In this document: piece after piece, positions 42,360-51,128 of the stretch
How positions within the stretch are numbered: the stretch's first letter is position 1
How the letters are laid out: every line of letters starts with the position of its first letter
NCBI GenBank assembly: GCA_934271235.1
Contig: CAKQQT010000008.1
Coordinates: forward strand, 1-64,000
Source: an uncultured Clostridia bacterium
Lineage (GTDB): Bacteria; Bacillota; Clostridia; Peptostreptococcales; Anaerovoracaceae
Reading direction: 5' to 3'
DNA length: 64,000 nucleotides
Notes under the pieces: generated by a model
The model's database searches: none
What the model was told of the DNA's origin: nothing
Seen by the model: only the letters and a program-made list of their open reading frames with translations
Translations under genes and position numbers: made by a program

Positions 42360-43184
42360 TTGGCATTTTTTCATAAGAGATCACCTTGGGAAATCGAATG
42401 GGCCGACCTTGTGAAGCGCGAGGCGAAATTTGAAGCCAAGCGCAAAGAAGGGCCGACCTCCGTTCTGGTGCAGAAACTGGACCGGTTTGTCCCCGCGAAA
42501 CTCAGCGGTACCCTGAACGCGGCTTTTTTGAAGGCGTTTGAGATCATCTTCGAAAAGGGCACCGGTGTGATCGAAAAAACTTACAACAAGGACAAACGGG
42601 AAACGGAGTTCAAGGTCAACACCTACGCGGCTCAGATTTCCGAAGATCGTAAAACCGTCCGAAATTTTACCAAGCAGGCAAAGTCCGCCAAGAGCCTGAA
42701 CCTTGCGATCTCAAGCATTGAAGGCATCGGACTGGGATTCGTCGGCGCCGGGATCCCGGATATTCCGCTCTTCATTGCCATGGTGCTCAAAAGCGTTTAC
42801 GAGATCGCGCTCAGCTACGGCTATGCTTACGATACCGATGAGGAAAAGATCTTTATCCTGAAGGTCATCGAAGCGGCGATGTGCGATGAAGAGGCGTTCC
42901 GTGAGAAGAACGAAGCGCTCAACGCGGACATCCGGCAGATCGTGTTGTCCGGGGACCGCATCGCGGAGGGCAGCTGGACGATCAGCAAGGCAGAGCAGAT
43001 GAAAGCGACTTCCGCCTGCCTGTCACAGGAAATGATCTACACGAAATTCCTGCAGGGACAGTTTTTGATCGGCATTGCCGGCGGTGTTTTTGACCCCATC
43101 TATGTCAACCGCATCAGCGATTACGCGGTGCTCAAATATCGCCGTCGTTTCTTAGAAAGCAAAAGATCCGGCTTCACCGGCTGA
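42360..43184 (+). CDS. EcsC-family protein
   Basis: A 274-residue protein of the EcsC family: an N-terminal amphipathic part (SPWEIEWADLVKREAKFEAK), AFLKAFEIIFEKGTGVIEKTY, and a Gly-rich hydrophobic centre (SIEGIGLGFVGAGIPDIPLFI) followed by VYEIALSYGYAYDTDEEK. Function is unclear; relatives are peripheral to membranes. I chose TTG 42360 with GAGGGGG seven bases upstream rather than the GTG at 42351, which overlaps that site. It is divergent from the SPFH-TIR operon and shares its regulatory region. Confidence 0.85.
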   Translation: MAFFHKRSPWEIEWADLVKREAKFEAKRKEGPTSVLVQKLDRFVPAKLSGTLNAAFLKAFEIIFEKGTGVIEKTYNKDKRETEFKVNTYAAQISEDRKTVRNFTKQAKSAKSLNLAISSIEGIGLGFVGAGIPDIPLFIAMVLKSVYEIALSYGYAYDTDEEKIFILKVIEAAMCDEEAFREKNEALNADIRQIVLSGDRIAEGSWTISKAEQMKATSACLSQEMIYTKFLQGQFLIGIAGGVFDPIYVNRISDYAVLKYRRRFLESKRSGFTG

Positions 43185-43295
43185 TCCTCGGCTCCCGGAC
43201 GCCGCCGCGCATTTCGCGAGGTTTGCGCATGATCCGTGCGCTGCCGGCAAATGCTCCGCGGACCGCATGGGGAGTCCTGTCATCAGTAGTGGCAC

Positions 43296-43321
43296 CCTTT
43301 TATATAAATACAATATAAAGG
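43296..43321 (+). promoter_or_regulatory. hairpin covering the queT ribosome site
   Basis: CCTTTTATAT pairs with ATATAAAGG (one bulge), masking part of the AAAGGA before the queT ATG. It could be the expression platform of a ligand sensor, but I do not recognise a preQ1 aptamer upstream. Confidence 0.4.
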
Positions 43322-43333
43322 AACCTCACTATC

Positions 43334-43828
43334 ATGAAAAAGAACAACTCTATCTTATTGCTTGATTTAACACAGGGCGCGATGATCGCCGCCTTGTATG
43401 TCGTTTTAACATTTATCGCGAATCTTGCGGGTCTTGCCAGCGGCGTGATTCAGGTCCGGCTGTCAGAAGCGCTGACGGTCCTGCCGGTGTTCACGGCCGC
43501 GGCGGTCCCGGGACTTGCGGTCGGCTGCGTGCTGGCAAATCTCCTGACCGGATGCGCGCTCTGGGATGTCGTGTTCGGCTCTCTGGCAACCCTGATCGGA
43601 GCCATCGGCACACGCCTGCTGCGCAAAAAAAATCCGATCCTGGCGGTCCTACCGCCGATCCTTTCCAATACCATCATCGTGCCGCTGGTCCTGCAGCAGG
43701 TCTACGGCGTAAGCGATGCCTATTGGTATTTAGCGATGACGGTCGGCGCGGGCGAGATCATCTCCTGCGGCATCCTCGGGGTCTTGCTCTGCAAGTCCCT
43801 AAAAAAGACAAAAATCTTCAATAAATAG
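43334..43828 (+). CDS. queT: QueT-family ECF S component (queuosine precursor)
   Basis: A 164-residue membrane protein of the QueT family with about five helices. The start LLDLTQGAMIAALYVVLTFI, then SGVIQVRLSEALTVLPVFTAAAV and GLAVGCVLANLLTG are diagnostic. It binds a queuosine precursor such as preQ1 for uptake by a shared ECF energy module, which is not encoded in this window in intact form. It stands alone between a long leader and a bidirectional terminator. Confidence 0.93.
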   Translation: MKKNNSILLLDLTQGAMIAALYVVLTFIANLAGLASGVIQVRLSEALTVLPVFTAAAVPGLAVGCVLANLLTGCALWDVVFGSLATLIGAIGTRLLRKKNPILAVLPPILSNTIIVPLVLQQVYGVSDAYWYLAMTVGAGEIISCGILGVLLCKSLKKTKIFNK

Positions 43829-43870
43829 AAGACCTGCCGCTCCGCGGCGCGGCGCCTGCTGCGATACGGC

Positions 43871-43916
43871 AAAAAAAGAGAAGACAGAGTTTTGATCTCC
43901 ATGTCTTCTCTTTTTT
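43871..43916. terminator. bidirectional terminator between queT and the HutD-like gene
   Basis: AAAAAAAGAGAAGACA pairs with TGTCTTCTCTTTTTT across a 15-base loop; A- and T-runs serve both strands. Confidence 0.9.
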
Positions 43917-43983
43917 ATGTTTATGCTTTTTGCCCCGCTTTTCGTTCTTCGCGGCCCGTGGTTTCACACTGCCTGCCGCTCGG

Positions 43984-45066
43984 CTATTCCTCGCGGCCCA
44001 GGTACTTGCCGCTGTTTTTGTATTTTTTGAGCAGTTTCTCAAGCTGTTCGTTGCGTCCCTGCTCTTGTTCCCGTACCTTCTGTTCATACGGCGTCAGCTT
44101 GTCGATATCCTTGATATGCTTGCGCACCGGCTTCGGCACACAGGCAAAATAGATCAGCGGCGAGATCACCAAACAGTCCAAAAGCACCCATCCGACAAAG
44201 AGCGCCAATGCCGGCAGCGCCGACAGATTTTCTGCAAGACCGATCACCAGAACGCCGATCAGCCCCAAGAAAAACACGATGCTCGTCGCATAGTACCGTT
44301 CAAGTTTGCGGATCACCCCGCTCAGGGCCTCATCAAACCAAGTCTGCCGCAGACTTTTGATCACATATTTCGCGCCGCGGAACTGTACGTTGGCCAGATA
44401 AACGCAGGCTTTGAAGTCGTCGAAGGTCGCCTTTTCGCTCGGGATCTCTACCGGGAAAAGTTCTTCTTCCATGCCGCTGTAAAAGATCTGCGCGCGTACG
44501 GTCACGCCCTCGCCCATGATGCTGTATTGCGCGGTTTCGCCCATTTCATATTCGAGGACAAACAGCTGGCCCGGCTGCACCATCTGCGTTTTTTCGCCGG
44601 TGCTGACCAAAAGATAGCCCTCTTTGCAGTACAGCGCGTGCGTGCAGAGCGGAAGCTCGGTTTCCTCGCTCGAGCTGAACATCTGCTTTTCGTTCTGCGG
44701 ACGGATCACGTCCAAGAAGCCCCGATTGCCTTTGCGGACCATCAGGTTGAAATCCGTGATCTTGCCGAAGCTCTTGGTCTTCCACGCGCCGTCAAAGCTG
44801 TCCTGTTCCAGTTTTTTGAGCTTTGCGACTCGTTCTCCGTTATATTCCAGGACCACTTCGCCGTCGAGCACCATCAGCACGCGGTCATAATCCGGGAGTC
44901 TGGTAAAATCGGATTCTTCCAAGTCCACCGTGGCCGAGCTGAGCCGCCAGATGAAGTCCCGGTCGATATATTTCTGCCCTTTCGGATAGATGGCCAGCTC
45001 CTTCGTCTTGCCGCCCGACCAGTTGCTGATGCTGTAGTTTTCTTCTTTATAAAGGTATGTTTTCAT
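43984..45066 (-). CDS. HutD/Ves-like domain with C-terminal membrane anchor
   Basis: A 360-residue protein. The N-terminal half is a HutD/Ves-type cupin (SNWSGGKTKELAIYPKGQKY, DFIWRLSSATVDLEESDFTR, DYDRVLMVLDGEVVLEYNG). The C-terminal third has two membrane helices (about 262-282 and 285-310) and a basic coiled tail, which ordinary HutD proteins lack. It starts 19 bases after a secreted FnIII-like gene, so they are probably co-transcribed. HutD proteins modulate histidine catabolism in proteobacteria, but no hut gene is present here; the role is unknown. Confidence 0.8.
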   Translation of the reverse strand: MKTYLYKEENYSISNWSGGKTKELAIYPKGQKYIDRDFIWRLSSATVDLEESDFTRLPDYDRVLMVLDGEVVLEYNGERVAKLKKLEQDSFDGAWKTKSFGKITDFNLMVRKGNRGFLDVIRPQNEKQMFSSSEETELPLCTHALYCKEGYLLVSTGEKTQMVQPGQLFVLEYEMGETAQYSIMGEGVTVRAQIFYSGMEEELFPVEIPSEKATFDDFKACVYLANVQFRGAKYVIKSLRQTWFDEALSGVIRKLERYYATSIVFFLGLIGVLVIGLAENLSALPALALFVGWVLLDCLVISPLIYFACVPKPVRKHIKDIDKLTPYEQKVREQEQGRNEQLEKLLKKYKNSGKYLGREE

Positions 45067-45085
45067 ATGAGTTCTCCAACACTGG

Positions 45086-45967
45086 TTATTTTGCTGTTAC
45101 ATTCATTGCCTTGCTCCAAGCGCCATAGGAACGGCCGCTCTTTGTATCGCGGAAAGACCGAACCTTAACGTAGTATTTCGTACCGCTTTTTGCTTCTTTA
45201 AACGCCAAGGAAGTATCTTTTCCCGTGCCTAACGTAAAGCGGAATGTTTTTGCAGCATCGAAGTCCTCGGCTTCGCTGATGAGCAGCTGATAACCGCTCG
45301 CCAGCTTCTGCGCCTTCCATTTCAGGACCAGTTCGCCCTTTTTTTCGGATACTGCGGAGGAAAGCATCATTTTTTTCGGCGCGATCCGAAAATAAAGGGT
45401 TGTTTCGCCTTCAAACTTTCCATTTGCCTTTGGTCCGGCTTTTACGATCACTTTGGCGATTCCCGGTTTCGTGTTGTTTACATATTTTACTGTAATAAGT
45501 CCCTGCTTTACCAGATCTGCCTGTTTCTTCGTTCCGATCTTGATCTGCGGCTTTTTCGCCTTGCCGTTGTAGGTCGCCTTGGTGTAGGAAAGCTTGATCA
45601 ACTTTGAGTCAAGCCGCGGCGAGTCGCTCGCCGGATATTTTCCCGCGAAGCTTACTGCAATCGCAGCACCGTCCGGGACATTGGTGACGTTCACATGCTC
45701 ATCGATGCAGTCATCGTATACGACGTTGCCGTCGATCGTCACTTCATAGACGATGGTGTCCGATCCGGTGTAGACATCGAAAGTCCATCCTTGATAGGTA
45801 TCGTATTCCAACGTGTAGAACTCACTGCCTCTTTTGTCCACCATCGTAACGGTCGGCGCTGCATCGCCCGGCTCTCCGCCGTAAGCTGATGCAGCAGCGG
45901 TGCCGGACAAAAGCATCGTGCATATGAGACAGAAACTCATAGCGATCATCCATAATTTCTTTTTCAT
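45086..45967 (-). CDS. secreted protein with FnIII-like C-terminus
   Basis: A 293-residue exported protein with a signal peptide (cleavage near ASA-YG). The middle has KLSYTKATYNGKAKKPQIKI, a bacterial surface beta module often followed by more repeats, and the C-terminal 90 residues form a FnIII-like module ending YYVKVRSFRDTKSGRSYGAWS. GGAGGAAACG precedes the ATG at 45967. The final module is of the same type as those in the proteins at 34.9-36.3 kb and 54.9-56.0 kb. No wall anchor seen. Confidence 0.8.
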   Translation of the reverse strand: MKKKLWMIAMSFCLICTMLLSGTAAASAYGGEPGDAAPTVTMVDKRGSEFYTLEYDTYQGWTFDVYTGSDTIVYEVTIDGNVVYDDCIDEHVNVTNVPDGAAIAVSFAGKYPASDSPRLDSKLIKLSYTKATYNGKAKKPQIKIGTKKQADLVKQGLITVKYVNNTKPGIAKVIVKAGPKANGKFEGETTLYFRIAPKKMMLSSAVSEKKGELVLKWKAQKLASGYQLLISEAEDFDAAKTFRFTLGTGKDTSLAFKEAKSGTKYYVKVRSFRDTKSGRSYGAWSKAMNVTAK

Positions 45968-46203
45968 CGTTTCCTCCTGCAAAATCATTTTGGTTGTTTC
46001 AGCCGCAATTCCCCTTGTTTTTTATAATGTTATGATACCATTTTCGAGTTCCGCGGTCAAGTCAAGATGCCCTCTTCAGCTTTTCATCAAAAACCGCGCA
46101 CTTCTTTTGCAAGTTTTTCCCACCAAACTTCCGCATCCGCCCCACGCGCCGCGCACATTCCGGGAGTATGATAAAGGTATCACAAGCAAGGAGGTACCGG
46201 ATC

Positions 46204-46974
46204 ATGCAGCAAGACCTACACAAAGATCATCCCCTGCAGTCCCTGCAGGCCGCAAATGCCGACGGCGCGTTTTTCGCGGCGCGTCGCCCCGCCAAGTATC
46301 GGCATGAGCACAAATATGAAATATCGCTGTTCGAGTTCCTGTCGCTTTCCAAGGTCTTGGGAACGGTGATGCAGCCCGATCCGCACGCCGACCGGGACGG
46401 ACAGTACCTGATCACCAGCCTGTATTTCGACAACTGTTTCGACAAGGCGCTGCGCGAAAAGAAAGACGGACTCAACCAGCGGGAAAAATTCCGCCTGCGC
46501 TACTACGGGCAGGCGCCGCAAACGGTCTTCCTGGAAAAAAAACAAAAGCACGCGGGGCTTTGTCTCAAGAGTTCGGCGCCGATGACGCTCGCCGAATGTC
46601 AGCGGCTCTTGACCGGAGAGCGTGACTGGATGCTCACGGAAACCGCGCGGCCGCTGCTTGCCGAGCTGGCGTTCAAGATGCAGACCCAGCTCCTGCGGCC
46701 GCGGACTGTCGTGCGTTACAGCCGTGTGCCGTTCATCTACACGCCCGGCAATGTCCGCGTCACCTTTGACTGCGCTCTCTGCACCGGCCTGTCGGCAGAC
46801 GCTTTTCTTGACGACGCGGCGCTCGCGCTGTGCAGCAGTCCGCAGCAAGGCGGTATCATTCTGGAGGTCAAATACGATGAATTTCTTCCCGACATGATCC
46901 GTACCGCGGTGCAGCCTTACTGCAGCCGCCTGCAGGCGTTTTCCAAATACGCGCAGTGCCGCAGCTTCGGCTGA
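46204..46974 (+). CDS. VTC-domain polyphosphate polymerase-like protein
   Basis: A 256-residue VTC-domain protein. The CYTH-like tunnel residues are visible: RHEHKYEIS at the start, LITSLYFDNCFDKALREK, REKFRLRYYG, VFLEKKQKHAGLCLKSS, VRYSRVPFIY, and ILEVKYDEFLP at the end. In yeast Vtc4 this fold makes polyphosphate from ATP; bacterial relatives are largely untested. AAGGAGG sets the ATG at 46204. It opens a three-gene series with a DUF4956 protein and a CotH protein, an association common in Bacillota. Confidence 0.9.
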   Translation: MQQDLHKDHPLQSLQAANADGAFFAARRPAKYRHEHKYEISLFEFLSLSKVLGTVMQPDPHADRDGQYLITSLYFDNCFDKALREKKDGLNQREKFRLRYYGQAPQTVFLEKKQKHAGLCLKSSAPMTLAECQRLLTGERDWMLTETARPLLAELAFKMQTQLLRPRTVVRYSRVPFIYTPGNVRVTFDCALCTGLSADAFLDDAALALCSSPQQGGIILEVKYDEFLPDMIRTAVQPYCSRLQAFSKYAQCRSFG

Positions 46975-47108
46975 GTCACTCACGGCATCAGCCCTGAGGC
47001 TCGGCGTCCCGGTATCAGCACGCAGCCACGCCGCATGTACGAGCACGGTTTCCCGGCTGCAGCTGCTATCCCCAAATCCCATATAAAATTGATTTACGGA
47101 GGTCCACT

Positions 47109-47780
47109 ATGACATTTAACGACATTTTTAAATCCAGCTTTTTAGAAAGCGTGACCAGCTTTTCGGTGACGGATACCCTGCTCGGCATGCTCTGCGCACT
47201 CATCCTCGGCTTATTTATTTTCCTGATCTACAAAAAGACCAGCGCCGGCATCCTCTATTCCCCGAGCTTCGGCCTGACGCTGATCGGCCTTTCGCTGGTC
47301 ACCACGCTGGTCATCATGGCAGTCACTTCGAACGTCATCCTTTCCCTCGGTATGGTCGGTGCGCTCTCCATCGTCCGTTTCCGCGCGGCGATCAAGGAAC
47401 CGATCGAGATCGTATTCCTGTTCTGGGCGATCGCTTCCGGCATCGTTGTCGGCGCGGGGCTGATCCCGCTGGCGCTCATCGGCTCGGCCATCATCGGCCT
47501 GATCCTGTGGATCTTCGCCAGCCGTAAGACACATCAAAGCCCTTATATGCTGATTCTGCGCCTGACGGATGAAACCGGCGAAGCTGCGGCCATGGAACTG
47601 GTCAAGTCCTCCGCGGACAAAGCCATCGTCAAGGCCAAGACCGTGACGCCGGGCAGCATCGAGCTTTCGTGCGAAGTCCGGCTCAAAGACGCCTCGACTG
47701 CGTTCGTCAACCGGCTTTCCGCGCTCAGCGGCGTCGAAAGCGCCGCGCTGGTCAGCTACAACGGAGAATACATGTCCTAA
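47109..47780 (+). CDS. DUF4956 membrane protein
   Basis: A 223-residue protein with four membrane segments in the first 140 residues and a soluble ACT-like C-terminus. LSLGMVGALSIVRFRAAIKEP is the family signature, shared with MgtC-like proteins. It lies between the VTC-domain gene and the CotH gene. It may channel or sense a product of the VTC enzyme. ACGGAGG precedes the ATG. Confidence 0.9.
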   Translation: MTFNDIFKSSFLESVTSFSVTDTLLGMLCALILGLFIFLIYKKTSAGILYSPSFGLTLIGLSLVTTLVIMAVTSNVILSLGMVGALSIVRFRAAIKEPIEIVFLFWAIASGIVVGAGLIPLALIGSAIIGLILWIFASRKTHQSPYMLILRLTDETGEAAAMELVKSSADKAIVKAKTVTPGSIELSCEVRLKDASTAFVNRLSALSGVESAALVSYNGEYMS

Positions 47781-47836
47781 CGCAAAGGACCGCCCGGAAA
47801 GCAGCTGTTTTCCGCATGCGGCAAAAGGAGTTTCTT

Positions 47837-49729
47837 ATGATAGACAATCAACACATCGGCAAAGGCATTCTGGCCTTCCTGCTGGCGGCGATCCTCGCGC
47901 TGTTTGGTTTCATGGCCTATTGGTCGTCAGCCTCAGCGAGAACCGGCAGCAGCGGGCTCTCCATGGCTTATGAAAATACGCTCTTCGATACGTCTTCGGT
48001 CATCGAGGTGGATATCGACATCAGCGAGGACGACTGGGCCGATCTTTTGGAAAACGCGACTGCCGAAGAATATTACGACTGCAATGTGACAGTCAACGGC
48101 ACGACTTACGAACACGTGGGCCTGCGCGCCAAGGGCAATACCAGCCTTTCCATGGTAGCCGCCAGCGATTCGGACCGCTACAGCTTTAAGATCAAGTTTG
48201 ACGAATACGTCGACGGACAAAGCTGCGAAGGGCTCAGCAAATTGGTGCTGAACAACAATTACAGCGACGCCACGATGATGAAAGAGGCGCTCTGCTACGA
48301 CATGTTTGCCTTTTTGGGCGCGGACGCCAGTCTTTACAACTACGCCAAGGTTTCCGTCAACGGCGAGTATTGGGGCGTTTATCTGGCACTCGAACCGGTC
48401 GAAGAGTCTTTTGCGATCCGCAATTACGGCGCGGACTACGGTCAGCTTTACAAACCGGACAGCATGGAGATGGGCGGCCCGGGCAAGATGAAAGATATCG
48501 ACATGAGCAAGATCCGTGAAGAACTGGGATTTGACGCGGACACAGACAGCAGTAATCCGGACGGCTCCGCTGCGCCGCCGTCCGGTTTCCCTGGAGCGTC
48601 GCCGAGCGGCGGCTTTGATAACCAAGGCGAGCAGCCGTCCGGTACGCCGGGTAATGCGTCGGACAATGACAGCGACAGCCAAGGCGGCTTTAACGGCTTT
48701 TTCGGCGGTCAAGGCGGCGGCTTCGGTGGGAACAGCGCCGCTTCGCTGAACTACATTGACGACGAGCTTTCCAGCTATGAGACCATCTGGGAAAGTTCCG
48801 TGTTCAAGAGCACGGACAAAGACCACCTGCGCGTCGTCAGCGCCCTCAAGGGCATCTGCGCCGACGACGCCGATACCGAATCTCTGGCCGAGTCTATGGA
48901 CGTGGACAACGTTCTGCGCTATATGGCCGTCCAGACCTTCGTGGTCAACCTTGACAGCCTGACCGGCTCCATGGCGCACAATTACTATCTGTACGAAGAC
49001 GACGGACATCTCAATATCATCCCTTGGGATTACAATCTGGCGTTCGGCGGCTTCCAGTCAGGCAGTGCTTCCGAGACCATCAACTTCCCGATCGACACTC
49101 CGTTTTCATCCGGCGTCGATCCGGAAGACCGGCAGTTCTTCATGGCGCTTTTAGAAAACGAAACATATCTTGCGCAGTACCATGCTTATCTGTCCCAACT
49201 CGTCGAGGAATACGTCAACGGCGGCGGTTTCGACAGTTTTTATGACCGTGTCACCGCGCAGATCGACGAACTGATCCGGGAGGATCCGACTTCGTTCTAC
49301 ACGTACGATGAATACACTGCCGCGGCAGCCATGCTCAAGGAAACCGTCAAACTGCGCGCAGCAAGCGTGCAGGGACAACTCGACGGCAGCATCCCGTCCA
49401 CACGCGACGGACAGTCCGCAGACAGCAGCAGCCTGATCGACACCTCCGCCATCGACCTCTCCGTCATGGGCGTCATGAACGGCGGCGGCCAAGGCGGCCT
49501 GGATAGGCAAGGCAGACCTGATGATCAAGGCAGACCTGATGATCAAAGCGGGCCGGATAGTCAAGGCGATCAGGACGGCGGCCAAAACAGTGATACACGC
49601 GGCGGCCAAGGCAATTTTCCAAACGAGTTCCCGGGCGCTCCGCCGAGCAGCGGTCCCGGCGATGACAACAGCAATTCGGGTGGTCCGCTCGTTGACAGCA
49701 ATGACGGCACAGCCGCCAAACAAACTTAG
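47837..49729 (+). CDS. CotH-like kinase family protein, surface-exposed
   Basis: A 630-residue membrane-anchored protein. A signal anchor (about 10-30) leads into a CotH kinase-like domain: VGLRAKGNTSLS, SFKIKFDEYV, LVLNNNYSDATMMKEALCYD, GEYWGVYLALEPVEESF, and NIIPWDYNLAFGGF with the metal-binding Asp. Two Gly/Gln/Asp-rich linkers (about 235-300 and 550-630) are unusual. CotH phosphorylates spore-coat proteins in Bacillus; here, beside VTC and DUF4956 genes, the substrate is unknown. AAAGGAG precedes the ATG at 47837. Confidence 0.9.
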   Translation: MIDNQHIGKGILAFLLAAILALFGFMAYWSSASARTGSSGLSMAYENTLFDTSSVIEVDIDISEDDWADLLENATAEEYYDCNVTVNGTTYEHVGLRAKGNTSLSMVAASDSDRYSFKIKFDEYVDGQSCEGLSKLVLNNNYSDATMMKEALCYDMFAFLGADASLYNYAKVSVNGEYWGVYLALEPVEESFAIRNYGADYGQLYKPDSMEMGGPGKMKDIDMSKIREELGFDADTDSSNPDGSAAPPSGFPGASPSGGFDNQGEQPSGTPGNASDNDSDSQGGFNGFFGGQGGGFGGNSAASLNYIDDELSSYETIWESSVFKSTDKDHLRVVSALKGICADDADTESLAESMDVDNVLRYMAVQTFVVNLDSLTGSMAHNYYLYEDDGHLNIIPWDYNLAFGGFQSGSASETINFPIDTPFSSGVDPEDRQFFMALLENETYLAQYHAYLSQLVEEYVNGGGFDSFYDRVTAQIDELIREDPTSFYTYDEYTAAAAMLKETVKLRAASVQGQLDGSIPSTRDGQSADSSSLIDTSAIDLSVMGVMNGGGQGGLDRQGRPDDQGRPDDQSGPDSQGDQDGGQNSDTRGGQGNFPNEFPGAPPSSGPGDDNSNSGGPLVDSNDGTAAKQT

Positions 49730-49746
49730 CTTTCCTTTCTTTCATA

Positions 49747-49785
49747 GCCGGAGCCAACGATCCTTCCGAAGGCCCCGGCATTTTT
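49747..49785 (+). terminator. terminator of the VTC-DUF4956-CotH series
   Basis: GCCGGAGCC / GGCCCCGGC (one mismatch) with a 15-base loop, then ATTTTT. Confidence 0.75.
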
Positions 49786-49801
49786 CGCATAAAATGCCCC
49801 C

Positions 49802-49831
49802 TTGACACAGTCCCTTTGCGCAGGCTATGAT
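49802..49831 (+). promoter_or_regulatory. promoter of the M18 aminopeptidase gene
   Basis: TTGACA and TATGAT with an 18-base spacer, 28 bases before the ATG. Confidence 0.7.
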
Positions 49832-49859
49832 ATTTTCATCAGAAAAGGAGGCCTACCCC

Positions 49860-51128
49860 ATGTATCATACATTATCCAAAGAACTGCTGGCGTTCCTGAA
49901 TGCCAGCCCGACCTGCTTCCACGCGGTCAAGAACTTCGCAGACCGGCTGGATGAGGCCGGATTTACGCCGCTCGCGGAAACCGAGATCTGGGAACTTGTG
50001 CCCGGCGAAAGCTACTATGTAGAACGGAACGGCTCCGCGCTCATCGCTTTCACGGTCCCCGAGACCGGCAGCATAAAAGGCTGGCGCATTTCCGCCAGTC
50101 ACAGCGATTCTCCTTGTTTCAAGATCAAAGAAAATCCGGAGCTGCCTGCAGAGGACCATTATGTCCGGCTCAACGTCGAAGGCTACGGCGGCATGATCGC
50201 GCCTTCCTGGTTTGACCGGCCGCTGTCTTTGGCCGGACGTGTGATCGTCAGTGTGAACGGCAAACTGCAGAGTCGGCTCATCAACTTCGACCGCGACATG
50301 CTGCTGATCCCGAGCGTTGCCCCGCATTTTAAGCGTGCCGGCGAAAAGGAGGAACTGAATATGCAGACGGACCTGCTCCCGATCTATGGGGACGGCGCTG
50401 CCCGCGGCACCTTCTGCAAAATGCTGGCGGAAGCCGTTGCGGTTTCTGAGGAAAACATCCTCGGTCACGATCTCTTCGTCTATCCGCATCAGAAAGGCAG
50501 TCTGTGGGGACCTTCTGGCGAGTTTATCGCAAGCCCGCGTCTGGACGATCTGCAATGCGCCTTTGCCTGCTTCAAAGGTTTTCTGGCCGGACGGCGGCAG
50601 GAACATGCCGCGATGTTCTGCCTCTTCGACAATGAAGAAGTCGGCAGCCTGACCCGCCAGGGCGCGGCCTCGACCTTCCTCAAGGATACGCTTGCGCGCG
50701 TCTGCGAAAGCCTCGGTATGCGCCGCCAAGACTATCTGACAGCGATCGCGGACAGTCTCATGGTTTCGGCAGACAACGCGCATGCTGTTCATCCGGCACA
50801 TCCCGAAAAGTCCGATCCGGTCAACCGGCCTTATATCAATGAAGGCATCGTCCTCAAGTACAATGCCGCTCAGAACTACTGCACGGACGGGCTCTCCGGC
50901 GCGATGTTCAAGGATATCTGCCGCCACGCGGGTGTTCCTTACCAAATCTTTACCAACCGCTCCGATCGGCGCGGCGGCGGCACGCTCGGCAATCTTTCCG
51001 CCGCGCAGGTACCGGTCAGCACGGTGGACATCGGGCTTCCGCAGCTGGCGATGCACGCGCCGTACGAAATGGCCGGAAGTAAAGACACCCTGTACCTGGC
51101 GCAGGCCATGCAGATATTTTTCGAATAA
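49860..51128 (+). CDS. M18-family aminopeptidase
   Basis: A 422-residue zinc aminopeptidase of family M18. The metal and catalytic boxes are in order: ASHSDSPCFKIK, PSWFDRPLSLAGRV, SPRLDDLQCAF, LFDNEEVGSLTRQGA, ADNAHAVHP and a final GGGTLGNLSA. Cytosolic members trim N-terminal acidic or neutral residues from peptides. AAAGGAGG sets the ATG at 49860. It is monocistronic. Confidence 0.95.
   Translation: MYHTLSKELLAFLNASPTCFHAVKNFADRLDEAGFTPLAETEIWELVPGESYYVERNGSALIAFTVPETGSIKGWRISASHSDSPCFKIKENPELPAEDHYVRLNVEGYGGMIAPSWFDRPLSLAGRVIVSVNGKLQSRLINFDRDMLLIPSVAPHFKRAGEKEELNMQTDLLPIYGDGAARGTFCKMLAEAVAVSEENILGHDLFVYPHQKGSLWGPSGEFIASPRLDDLQCAFACFKGFLAGRRQEHAAMFCLFDNEEVGSLTRQGAASTFLKDTLARVCESLGMRRQDYLTAIADSLMVSADNAHAVHPAHPEKSDPVNRPYINEGIVLKYNAAQNYCTDGLSGAMFKDICRHAGVPYQIFTNRSDRRGGGTLGNLSAAQVPVSTVDIGLPQLAMHAPYEMAGSKDTLYLAQAMQIFFE

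Noticed and set aside
49872..51056. 394-codon minus-strand open frame
   Set aside because: Antisense to the M18 aminopeptidase.
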